Part shown: positions 51,562-59,120 of the stretch, in pieces
How the letters are laid out: each line of letters begins with the position of its first letter
Position numbering within the stretch: position 1 is the stretch's first letter
Notes under the pieces: model-generated
Databases searched by the model: none
The model's input: only the letters and a program-made list of their open reading frames with translations
Told to the model about the DNA's origin: nothing
DNA from: Nitrospirota bacterium
Lineage (GTDB): Bacteria > Nitrospirota > JACRHL01
Assembly (NCBI GenBank): GCA_029858285.1
Contig: JAOUFN010000005.1
Location: 1 to 64,000, forward strand
Length of the DNA stretch: 64,000 nt
Reading direction: 5' to 3'
Program-made: the position numbers and the translations under genes

Positions 51562-52695
51562 TCAGTCGGACGGGAGAGATGTGCCGGTAAAGCTGTCCAC
51601 CAATGCCGCCAGGGCACGGCGTCGCTCCGGCGGCAGTTCACGCAAGCGGCGCAGCAGGTGTACCTCTTCCGCCGTCAGCAGGTCGCCCCCGTAGTTGCCG
51701 GGGGGCTGCGGCTGGGCCGCCCGGGCCATTCCGGAACCGGTTCGCGGGTAGGGCAGGGAATCGGCGCCAGCAAGCGGACGGGCGGCGTCCAGCAGCGGCA
51801 GCAGTTCGGAATTGCCCAAGTGCCCGGTACGCAGGCGTGTCAGGATGTCGGGGGTGGTCTCCAGGCTGAACACGGCCCCGCCGGGGATGGCACGCCGGAC
51901 CTCCGCCAGGGTGAGGGGGCCCAGGCTGCCCGCCAGCACCGCCACCACGGTGAAATCCACCCATCCGCCCGCGGATTGCAGCAGGTGGCCTGGCTGGGTG
52001 AGCGCCACGCACCAGGATTCCCCCGAATTGATCAGATTCACCGACCACCAGCGGCTGTCGTCAGTCAGGTGGCGACGCAGAAGGGCGGCGCAGGCCAGAT
52101 CGGTGTCCGGCGCTTCCACCACAAAAGGTGCTCCCTGACCATACAACAGCCAGGAGAGAGAGATGTTCTCTACCCGTGCCAGGGCGGACAGGGCATCTGC
52201 CGAGGGTGCCCTACCGTGCAGCAAGGCACCGATTTGCCTCTCTGACAATCCCATGGAAACTGCCCACTGCCGGGGGGGACGCCCTGCCATAATCTGGGCA
52301 ATGCGGCCTCCGAGCGCCGCCTGTTGCGACGGGGAAATCAGCCCCGGAATCTCTGGCGCGTGGGATTCGTCCGGTTCGACGTCCGCAGCTGCCGGGGTTC
52401 CCTGGGTGCTGGCGGGGTTTGCCTGGGCCGGGGCGGGGTGCTGAGGGGAGGAATGATCCTGGTCCATCCATCCCAGGGGTTTTCCTGTGGCGTGCTCGAT
52501 ACGTTCGGCCATGTCGTCACTCACCGGGCGTCCGCCCCCCAACAGCACTGACAGGTGGTTGGCATTGGATGCGATACGCTCCGCCAGAAATTTTACCGCC
52601 CCTCGTTTGCCCGCAAAGCGATCGTGGGTGATTTCCCCCAAAAGTGCCTCCAGGTTACGCCGACGGCGGTCGGCCCGGGTGTCGGGTTGGCCCAT
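51562..52695 (-). CDS. Phage-repressor-like protein with two HTH domains
   Basis: The 377-residue protein has a first HTH at about 20-75 (F-L-A-E-R-I-A-S-N-A-N-H-L-S...A-E-R-I-E-H-A-T-G-K-P-L-G-W-M-D), typical of CI-type repressors. A Pro/Ala linker leads to a second XRE-type HTH at about 125-195 (W-A-V-S-M-G-L-S-E-R-Q-I-G-A-L-L...L-S-W-L-L-Y-G-Q-G-A-P-F). The C-terminal 180 residues lack the Ser-Lys dyad of S24 self-cleaving repressors. It is divergent from the YdaS-like gene, as in phage CI/Cro switches. Confidence 0.72.
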   Translation of the reverse strand: MGQPDTRADRRRRNLEALLGEITHDRFAGKRGAVKFLAERIASNANHLSVLLGGGRPVSDDMAERIEHATGKPLGWMDQDHSSPQHPAPAQANPASTQGTPAAADVEPDESHAPEIPGLISPSQQAALGGRIAQIMAGRPPRQWAVSMGLSERQIGALLHGRAPSADALSALARVENISLSWLLYGQGAPFVVEAPDTDLACAALLRRHLTDDSRWWSVNLINSGESWCVALTQPGHLLQSAGGWVDFTVVAVLAGSLGPLTLAEVRRAIPGGAVFSLETTPDILTRLRTGHLGNSELLPLLDAARPLAGADSLPYPRTGSGMARAAQPQPPGNYGGDLLTAEEVHLLRRLRELPPERRRALAALVDSFTGTSLPSD

Positions 52696-52753
52696 GGAAA
52701 TACCTGTCTTGGCGTACACGGCCCACGCAGGATACACCATCTGCAAAGATGGC

Positions 52754-52781
52754 TTGACATATCTTCGCAATACGCTAATAT
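52754..52781 (+). promoter_or_regulatory. Promoter and operator region of the YdaS/Cro-like gene
   Basis: TTGACA (52754-52759) and TAATAT (52776-52781) have a 16-base spacer, one of the best promoter matches in the window. TAATATTA (52776-52783) is a perfect palindrome at the -10 box, and CGCAAT/ATTGCG arms flank it at 52767-52772 and 52791-52796. Confidence 0.65.
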
Positions 52782-52853
52782 TATGTTTACATTGCGGCTA
52801 ATCGTGGCTGCGGAGTGCGCGGTGGCCTTCCGCGCTTCGGTGAGAGGCGGAAG

Positions 52854-53102
52854 ATGCGGCTAACCGATTACCTGAAATGCATTACGGCGGCGGAGCGGCG
52901 GCACCTGGCGCAGGCGCTCGGCACGTCGGTAGTGTACCTGTCACAGTTGGCTCACGGCCACCGCAAGGCGGGCCCGGCGCTCACACTGCGGATTGAGCGG
53001 GCCACCGCAAGGCGGGTGTGCCGCCACGATTTGCGCCCGGATCTGCACCCGGCGGAAGAATGTCCAATGCTGTGTGGCCCACCGGAATCACGGCAGCGCT
53101 AA
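52854..53102 (+). CDS. YdaS-type Cro-like DNA-binding protein
   Basis: The 82-residue protein reads L-T-D-Y-L-K...E-R-R-H-L-A-Q-A-L-G-T-S-V-V-Y-L-S-Q-L-A-H-G-H-R, then L-R-I-E-R-A-T and R-H-D-L-R-P-D-L-H-P, the layout of the YdaS/Cro family. ATG 52854 has GAGGCGGAAG upstream. The gene is divergent from the double-HTH repressor; no other phage gene is seen nearby. Confidence 0.75.
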   Translation: MRLTDYLKCITAAERRHLAQALGTSVVYLSQLAHGHRKAGPALTLRIERATARRVCRHDLRPDLHPAEECPMLCGPPESRQR

Positions 53103-53166
53103 GGTATTCCCCATAGTTGGGACCGCATGTGTGCAGCAGAGCGGTCGGAGCAGAGCGATCAAAGTT

Positions 53167-53208
53167 GGCGAGCCCGTGGCGGCGAGCCCGTGGCGGCGAG
53201 CCTGTGGA
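53167..53208. repeat. 14-bp tandem repeat, three copies
   Basis: GGCGAGCCCGTGGC starts at 53167, 53181 and 53195; the third copy has two changes. It lies in the gap between the YdaS-like gene and the convergent TPR-like gene. Confidence 0.8.
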
Positions 53209-53280
53209 CGAACGCGGATGGCGGCAAGTGCAGGTACGAGGTTGATAACTTGCCTGGCAATCGGCGGGTTCTGGTGTTCG

Positions 53281-54285
53281 TCAACCCGGAAGGCGCTCGC
53301 GGTACGGCAGCCACGTCGGCCATATGGTGTTTGCGTCCAGTGCCCGCTGGGCCTCTGTATAGTCCGGACGATCGGTGAGGTCGGCCTCCCTGTATGCCGC
53401 CACCGACTGCTTGGAAAATTTTGTGGCGAGGGAAGCATCTCCGCGTGCCGAGGCCGCCTCCGCCAGCCGCCGGGCGGCCACTGCGGTGGTGTAGTCATCG
53501 CTGGAATAACGGGAGCGGAACAGGGCGTTGGCGGCCAGCACTTCTGCGTCCTCGGCATGCCCCATTCTTTCCTTCACGGCAGACAGGTGCATGACGGCGC
53601 GGGCCATCTGGCCGGGAAACGCCTCGCCCCGCAGAGTAATGTAATTCACCGATCGGTAGGCGAACAGATTGGCTCGCGGGAGGTCGCCGGACAGTAACGC
53701 CTGTTCCGACGTGATCTGGTGTAGATGGGGGATCAACCGGTCCAGTTGGGGGATTTCGTCGTTGCCCGCCCCTCGGGTTTCTTTGGTGTCACGCAGGCGT
53801 TCCGCCACCTGAACCGCCGCGCCGTACTCCCCGGAATTGATGAATGCCCCCATGGATGCAAGATACAGGCTGGCCGCTTGTCGCCAACTGGTGCCGCCCA
53901 GCAGCAGGCCGGCGTAAAACGGTGTGCAACCGCCTCGGGCGACCTGGGTGTCCGCCTTGGGATTCAGAATGGCCTGAATTTTTTCCACCACCGGGCCGGC
54001 CTGCTGGGAACGCAGCGTGCGGTTCCCATCGTGGATGACCTGGTACAGCTCTGGCCGGTTGGCCCGCTCCGCCTCGGACTGGCACAGGCGAGCCAACTCT
54101 TCGGAGTGGGGCTGTATGGCGACATAGTCGTATTCCGGTCCCGGCGGTGCAAGCAGTGCTTCGACGCGAGCCTTTTCGGCGGGAGTCCGGGATTCGGTAT
54201 TGTCGGCGCGGACTGCGATGTTCAGCGCCGAAAGTGACACGCCGCAAAAAATCAGCAGCGAGAATCCTGCGAGAAATTTTTTCAT
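53281..54285 (-). CDS. Exported TPR-like helical protein
   Basis: The 334-residue protein has a signal peptide (K-K-F-L-A-G-F-S-L-L-I-F-C-G-V-S) and a long helical region with TPR-like spacing (A-A-S-L-Y-L-A-S-M-G-A-F-I-N-S-G-E-Y-G-A-A..., A-E-V-L-A-A-N-A-L-F). No catalytic motif is seen. ATG 54285 was chosen because the signal peptide starts there. The role is unknown; it lies at the edge of the accessory stretch. Confidence 0.65.
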   Translation of the reverse strand: MKKFLAGFSLLIFCGVSLSALNIAVRADNTESRTPAEKARVEALLAPPGPEYDYVAIQPHSEELARLCQSEAERANRPELYQVIHDGNRTLRSQQAGPVVEKIQAILNPKADTQVARGGCTPFYAGLLLGGTSWRQAASLYLASMGAFINSGEYGAAVQVAERLRDTKETRGAGNDEIPQLDRLIPHLHQITSEQALLSGDLPRANLFAYRSVNYITLRGEAFPGQMARAVMHLSAVKERMGHAEDAEVLAANALFRSRYSSDDYTTAVAARRLAEAASARGDASLATKFSKQSVAAYREADLTDRPDYTEAQRALDANTIWPTWLPYRERLPG

Positions 54286-54422
54286 GAGGTGTCCCCCTCT
54301 CTGCCCTCCATCTGCCAACTCCCCGCAAACGGGGCTTGGGATGTCCTCTCGGCACTATCTTTGGGGAAGTTAAGGGGGGGCGACCGACCAGACGTGGCCC
54401 GGAGGGTGTGGCTGGAAATCAC

Positions 54423-54450
54423 GGCCGGGGTGGGCAGGCCCACCCCGGCC
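54423..54450. terminator. Strong hairpin between mrp and the TPR-like gene
   Basis: GGCCGGGGTGGG (54423-54434) and CCCACCCCGGCC (54439-54450) form a perfect 12-bp stem with a four-base loop, about 35 bases past the mrp stop on the minus strand. There is no T run. Confidence 0.5.
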
Positions 54451-54483
54451 GGGGTGCTTTGTGTATCTGCCGAAGGGGCCGGG

Positions 54484-55548
54484 TCAGACGATGCGCAGAA
54501 CGTTCCCCTGGTTGCGTACCGCGATCTTGGCGGCAATGTTGCGGGCGATTTCGGTGATCGCCAAGCTTTGGACAGCGTCCGGATCCCCGGCGGTGATGGG
54601 GGTGCCGGCGTCGCCGCCCTCGCGGATTGCCACTTCAATGGGGATTGCCCCCAAAAAATCCACGCCCAGGGTTTTGGCGGCCTTTTCCCCGCCGCCGGTG
54701 GAGAAAATGTCGGTGCGGCAGTCGCAGTTGGGACACTGGAAGAAACTCATGTTCTCGATGATGCCCAAAAGCGGAACGTTGACCTTCTGGAACATGGCCA
54801 GCCCGCGCCGGGAATCCAGCAGACTTACCTCCTGCGGGGTGGTGACGATCACCGCGCCGGTTACCGGCATCAACTGGCAGATGGAGAGTTGGGCATCACC
54901 GGTGCCGGGGGGCAAGTCCACAATCAGGTAGTCGACTTCGCCCCAGTCCACGTCGCGCAGAAACTGCTGGATGGCGCCGTGGATCATCGGGCCGCGCCAT
55001 ACCAGGGGGGTGTCGTCCGGCACCAGAAAACCCATGGACATCACATGCACACCGTGAGCTTCCGGCGGCACCATCTTGCCGTCGCGGGACAAGGGTTTGT
55101 CTTTCAGGCCCATCATCTTGGGTACGTTGGGACCGTAGATGTCGGCATCCAGAATGCCCACGCTGGCGCCTTCGCGGGCCAGTGCCACAGCGAGGTTTAC
55201 CGCCACCGTGGTCTTGCCCACCCCGCCCTTTCCAGAGGAAACGGCGATCACGTTCTTGATGCCGGGGGCCATCTGGTCCATTTGCTGATTCATGGCGGCG
55301 CGGGCCACCTGGGAACCCCAGCGCACCTCAATGTGGCTCAGCCCCGGCACACTCTCCAGCGCGACTCGGCAGCGCTTTTCGATCTCGCTCTTGAGGGGGC
55401 AGGCGGGGGTGGTCAACTGGATGGTGAAGGCCAGTTTATCGCCGTTGATCTGGATGTCCTTGACCATGTTCAGGGTGACGATGTCCTTGCCCAGTTCGGG
55501 CTCCTGAACCTTGGAAAGGGCGTCCAGCACGATCTGTTCGGTGAGCAT
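54484..55548 (-). CDS. mrp: Mrp/ApbC family iron-sulfur cluster carrier
   Basis: The 354-residue protein has an N-terminal DUF59/MIP18-like domain (V-Q-E-P-E-L-G-K-D-I-V) and a deviant Walker A P-loop, S-G-K-G-G-V-G-K-T-T at 105-114. The C-X-X-C motif that holds a shared Fe-S cluster is in F-F-Q-C-P-N-C-D-C. It delivers clusters to apoproteins. Single gene with a following hairpin. Confidence 0.94.
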   Translation of the reverse strand: MLTEQIVLDALSKVQEPELGKDIVTLNMVKDIQINGDKLAFTIQLTTPACPLKSEIEKRCRVALESVPGLSHIEVRWGSQVARAAMNQQMDQMAPGIKNVIAVSSGKGGVGKTTVAVNLAVALAREGASVGILDADIYGPNVPKMMGLKDKPLSRDGKMVPPEAHGVHVMSMGFLVPDDTPLVWRGPMIHGAIQQFLRDVDWGEVDYLIVDLPPGTGDAQLSICQLMPVTGAVIVTTPQEVSLLDSRRGLAMFQKVNVPLLGIIENMSFFQCPNCDCRTDIFSTGGGEKAAKTLGVDFLGAIPIEVAIREGGDAGTPITAGDPDAVQSLAITEIARNIAAKIAVRNQGNVLRIV

Positions 55549-55698
55549 GTATTCTCCTTCGCGCCGCCGCCGGGGGGGGAAAGGCGGGGAACGGTGATGT
55601 GGCAGCGGTTGTGTAATCGCGTGGGCAGATTATCCTGCTGGTTCCGCGGGCTGGTCAAGCGGCTGGATACACGATGGTGCCGCTGCCCGCCTTTTCCC

Positions 55699-55727
55699 TT
55701 GATCGTGCAAACGGATGTTTGTATGGT
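55699..55727 (+). promoter_or_regulatory. lexA promoter with a palindromic operator in the spacer
   Basis: TTGATC (55699-55704) and TATGGT (55722-55727) are 17 bases apart. The spacer holds CAAAC-GGAT-GTTTG (55708-55721), a perfect 5+5 inverted repeat and a likely LexA autoregulation site. It differs from the CTGT-N8-ACAG and GTTC/GAAC boxes of other proteobacteria. Confidence 0.65.
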
Positions 55728-55749
55728 GGCCTGAGGTCAAGCGCGGGAG

Positions 55750-56424
55750 ATGCTGATGTCCAGGGAATCCAAACCGTCCGATAATTTTTCCCTGAGCGCC
55801 AGGGAACGCACCGTGCTGGGCTTCATCGAGGATTTTTTTGCCTGCCACGGGGCGCCCCCCACCATGCGTGAAATTGGCGCAGGGTGTGGTATTCCCTCCA
55901 CGCGCACGGTGAGCGATGACCTCAAGCGGCTGGCCAAGGCCGGGCGTATCCGGCTGCGGCGTGGCCGCAGCCGGGGGATTGAGGTGACCACGAGGCGAAC
56001 GGTAGCGGGTGTCGGGGACTCCGGTGGCGGAGGCATCCCCCTGTTGGGCCGCATTGCCGCCGGTGTGCCGCTTGCGGCGGACGCAGTGTACGACGGGGAA
56101 CTGGCCGCCGACGGTACCACCCTGTTTGGCGCGGCGAACTGCTTTGCCCTGACGGTGCGGGGCGATTCCATGCTGGGGCGGCACATTGTGGACGGCGACC
56201 TGGCCGTCATCCGCCCCCAGTTCACGGCGCGGGACGGCGACATTGTGGCCGCCGAGGTGGACGGGGAGGTGACGCTGAAAATTTTTCGTCGAGCGGAAGA
56301 TCGGGTGTTGCTGCTGCCCGCCAACGACGCTTACGCGCCGGTAGTGCTGGATGGGTCACGTCCGTGTCGGCTGCTGGGGGTGATGGTGGGGCTGATCAGG
56401 AGCGGGAGCGGTCCGCAGCGGTAG
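55750..56424 (+). CDS. lexA: LexA repressor
   Basis: LexA represses DNA-damage genes and cleaves itself when RecA is activated. The 224-residue protein has an N-terminal winged helix (R-E-R-T-V-L-G-F-I-E-D-F-F, P-P-T-M-R-E-I), the cleavage site A104-G105 in R-I-A-A-G-V-P-L, S140 in V-R-G-D-S-M and K177 in T-L-K-I-F. ATG 55756 is an alternative start. A palindrome sits in its promoter. Confidence 0.93.
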   Translation: MLMSRESKPSDNFSLSARERTVLGFIEDFFACHGAPPTMREIGAGCGIPSTRTVSDDLKRLAKAGRIRLRRGRSRGIEVTTRRTVAGVGDSGGGGIPLLGRIAAGVPLAADAVYDGELAADGTTLFGAANCFALTVRGDSMLGRHIVDGDLAVIRPQFTARDGDIVAAEVDGEVTLKIFRRAEDRVLLLPANDAYAPVVLDGSRPCRLLGVMVGLIRSGSGPQR

Positions 56425-56443
56425 TTCGGAACGGTGTGTGCGG

Positions 56444-57340
56444 CTATCCCACCCGCCACATCGTTCCGGTCACGCTCTTGCCGTCCGGGGTGCGGCCTCC
56501 GGCGATCAGCAGGGCGTCGCCCACCGAGACCATGGCCCCCATCACGCGGCCCTCGGGAAGGTCGGGGAGCTTTTCCCAGGTGGCACCGGTCCAGCGGGCA
56601 AGGCGGGAACTGATGCCGTTGCCGTCGTTGCCCCCCGCCACATACAGGTGTCCGTTGTGCAGCGCCGCGTAGAGGCCCGCTGCCGCCCACGGCAGGCGCG
56701 TGCGGGAAAGCCCCCACACACCGCCGAGGGGGTCATAGACTTCAATCAGGTCCAGGTTGTTGAATGTCCCGTCCCGGAACGCGCCGCCCCCCATGGCCCA
56801 GATGCCGTCCGGCATCGGCACGGCGCACAGGGAGAAGCGGGCGGTGGGCATGGGGGCGATTTCCCGCCACTGTCGGCCACCCTTTTCCAGCCGTTCGCAA
56901 AAATCGAAGGCCGGGTCGGTGAGCGGTCCTCCCTCAGCGTCGGGGTGGTGGCCACCGAACAGAAAAATCTCGTCGTCGACCACGGCGGCGGCGGGGGCAT
57001 CGTGGCGCATGAGCAGGGACGGGGCCGGTTCCCAGCGGTCCTCGGCCGGGAGATAGGCCTCCACGATACTCTTGAAGTCGAAGGAGCCGTCCGGGCGCTT
57101 GAAGCCGCCGCCCATCACGTAGATGCGGTCGCCCACCGTGGCGCAGGCGATGCCAGAGCGGGAGGCGGTCATGGGCGTGCGCTCCTTCCAGCGGTCGGCC
57201 CCCGGGTCGTACACTTCCACGCTGTCCAGACTTTGAAAGTTCTCTCCACCGCCACCGAACACATACAGCTTGCCGCCGTGAACGGCGCTGCCGAAGTGGG
57301 AACGCGGGTGGCGCATGGGGGCGGCGGTGTGGACGCGCAA
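56444..57340 (-). CDS. Kelch-repeat protein B
   Basis: The 298-residue protein is a six-blade Kelch beta-propeller by pattern, with repeats such as L-Y-V-F-G-G-G-G...V-E-V-Y-D-P-G-A-D-R-W and I-Y-V-M-G-G-G-F. It is a paralog of the preceding gene, sharing block order throughout. TTG 57340 was chosen because its N-terminus then aligns with that of the paralog and GGAG lies six bases upstream. No signal peptide; function unknown. Confidence 0.82.
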   Translation of the reverse strand: MRVHTAAPMRHPRSHFGSAVHGGKLYVFGGGGENFQSLDSVEVYDPGADRWKERTPMTASRSGIACATVGDRIYVMGGGFKRPDGSFDFKSIVEAYLPAEDRWEPAPSLLMRHDAPAAAVVDDEIFLFGGHHPDAEGGPLTDPAFDFCERLEKGGRQWREIAPMPTARFSLCAVPMPDGIWAMGGGAFRDGTFNNLDLIEVYDPLGGVWGLSRTRLPWAAAGLYAALHNGHLYVAGGNDGNGISSRLARWTGATWEKLPDLPEGRVMGAMVSVGDALLIAGGRTPDGKSVTGTMWRVG

Positions 57341-57351
57341 CGTCGGCTCCG

Positions 57352-58272
57352 TTATCCGAAGTCCAGGGTTTCCACCCGGTTGGTCACCTCGCGTCCGTCG
57401 CCCTTCCAGCCCCCCACAGCGAACAGTCTCCCGTCGAGCATGGCCACGCCCATGGCGGCGCGGGGCTCGCTCAAGGAGGGTAAATCGGTGTAGCTGCCGT
57501 CGCGCAGGGAGAATTTCACCGCCCTGGCGTGGATGCCGGGGCCGGAGTAGCCACCCAGCACATACACCGTGTCGCCATCGCGCCAGATGCCGTGGGCGGC
57601 GGCGGGCCAGGGCATGGTGAAATCGGGGGTGGACCATTTGCCCGTGGCCGGGTCGAACACGTCGATGCGGTCAAAATCGCGGATGCCCCCCTTCTCGGCT
57701 ACGTAGCGGCAGCCACCGATGGCGTAAATTCTGTTCTGCCATGCAAAGCCCATGGCGGCAAAGCGTGGAATCGGCAGGTCGGCCACCTGCTCCCAGTGGC
57801 GGGCACCGGGGGTGAGACGCTCGGTGTAGCCGAACGCCGGGTCGGAGGAGGGGCCGCCCTCGGTGGCCTCCGGGTGGTGACCGCCGATGATATAGATGAC
57901 GCCGTCCAGGTCTGCGCAGGCCGGGTAATCGTGGGGCTGGCCCATGTCCGGGCCGCTCTCCCAGCGGTCGGTGGCCGGGTCGTAAATCTCTACCGTGGGC
58001 AGAAAGCGGAACTTGCCGTCGTCCTTGCGGAAACCGCCGCCCACTACCCAGATGCGGCCGCCGATCACCGCCGTCACCGCGCCGGAGCGCAGTGTGGGCA
58101 TGGGGGTGACCTCGTCCCAGCGGTCTGCCCTGGGGTCGTACACTTCGCTGGTGTTAAGGCTGGCGAAGCGCGGTCCGCCGCCGCCAAACACGTAAACGCG
58201 CCCGTTCAGCACTGCCGTGGCGGGGTGGGAACGGATGTGCTTGAGGGGGGCGACGTCGGTCCAGCGGGACAT
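57352..58272 (-). CDS. Kelch-repeat protein A
   Basis: The 306-residue protein has about six Kelch repeats (V-Y-V-F-G-G-G-G-P-R-F...S-E-V-Y-D-P-R-A-D-R-W, I-W-V-V-G-G-G-F, I-Y-I-I-G-G-H-H-P). It is the upstream member of a tandem duplicate and ends 11 bases before its paralog. ATG 58272 has GGAG upstream. Such propellers usually bind proteins or act as enzymes of the galactose-oxidase fold, but no active-site residues are recognisable. Confidence 0.84.
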   Translation of the reverse strand: MSRWTDVAPLKHIRSHPATAVLNGRVYVFGGGGPRFASLNTSEVYDPRADRWDEVTPMPTLRSGAVTAVIGGRIWVVGGGFRKDDGKFRFLPTVEIYDPATDRWESGPDMGQPHDYPACADLDGVIYIIGGHHPEATEGGPSSDPAFGYTERLTPGARHWEQVADLPIPRFAAMGFAWQNRIYAIGGCRYVAEKGGIRDFDRIDVFDPATGKWSTPDFTMPWPAAAHGIWRDGDTVYVLGGYSGPGIHARAVKFSLRDGSYTDLPSLSEPRAAMGVAMLDGRLFAVGGWKGDGREVTNRVETLDFG

Positions 58273-58309
58273 GAGAAGGTCTCCAGGAAAGGGTGTGTCT
58301 GGCGGGGCG

Positions 58310-58504
58310 CTACGGGAAGCCGGGGGGGGGCGGCGCCAGGTGCTCGGTGTCCGGCTTGTAGGCATTGAATACCCGGATGCCTTCCAGCATGTTGATGGCG
58401 ATATAAACGCACAGGGCGAGGAGCGTCGCCAGCAGAATCCACAGGCTGATGGGTATGCGCTTGCGGGTGGTGGGGGTGGCGGGTGGCGTATCCATGCCGT
58501 GCAT
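58310..58504 (-). CDS. Small single-pass membrane protein
   Basis: The 64-residue protein has a Pro/Thr-rich cytoplasmic start, Arg-Lys-Arg before one helix (about I-S-L-W-I-L-L-A-T-L-L-A-L-C-V-Y-I-A-I) and a short Pro-rich end. It precedes the Kelch pair on the same strand by 37 bases and may be the first gene of that operon. ATG 58495 is an alternative start; no ribosome-binding site is clear. Confidence 0.55.
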   Translation of the reverse strand: MHGMDTPPATPTTRKRIPISLWILLATLLALCVYIAINMLEGIRVFNAYKPDTEHLAPPPPGFP

Positions 58505-58630
58505 GATACGGGCAGGGCCGGGGGGGGTGCAATGCGGGCTGCAGATGGGGGGTGGGGACAGATCGGCGGGGCTTGTCTGGCAGGGCTTGTCCGGTCATGT
58601 TCGGCGGATGATGATAGACTGGCCTTCGGG

Positions 58631-59050
58631 ATGGCTGCAATGTCACAGGGAATCCACACCATCAGCGGGCGACTCGGGGCGATGTGTTTGGCCGTGGCGA
58701 TGATTGCGGCTTGGGTGACCGATGCTCCGGCAGTTGAAAACGGCGCCGATGTGCCTCCGGAAATCGCCCACCTGATTGCCTTTGTGGGGCATTCCGGCTG
58801 CGACATGGACCGCAACGGCAGCCGTCACACTGCGGCGGAAGCGGCCTCTCACCTGCTGCAAAAATACCGGCGCGCAAAGCGCTATGCCCCCGATGCAGAG
58901 CAGTTCATTGCCCGCATCGCCACCGGTAGTTCCCTGTCCGGAAAGCCGTACATGGTGTACTGCAGTGCGCATCCACCGACCTCGTCCGCCAACTGGTTGC
59001 GTTCGGAACTGGTTCGCTACCGCACGGAGGGGGACAAAGGCCTCCCCTGA
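58631..59050 (+). CDS. DUF5329 (YfeK-like) exported protein
   Basis: The 139-residue protein has a signal peptide (about 1-35) and the family blocks I-A-F-V-G-H-S-G-C-D-M-D-R-N-G, A-A-E-A-A-S-H-L-L-Q-K-Y, F-I-A-R-I-A-T-G-S-S-L-S-G-K-P-Y and N-W-L-R-S-E-L-V-R-Y-R. This matches DUF5329, a periplasmic family of unknown function. It is followed by pepP after 70 bases. Confidence 0.82.
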   Translation: MAAMSQGIHTISGRLGAMCLAVAMIAAWVTDAPAVENGADVPPEIAHLIAFVGHSGCDMDRNGSRHTAAEAASHLLQKYRRAKRYAPDAEQFIARIATGSSLSGKPYMVYCSAHPPTSSANWLRSELVRYRTEGDKGLP

Positions 59051-59120
59051 GGTGCCGTGCTACACTGGACCGGCGGCGGAAGGTTCCATCGCGGCGGCAA
59101 AACCCACCCGGCAGAAGAAA

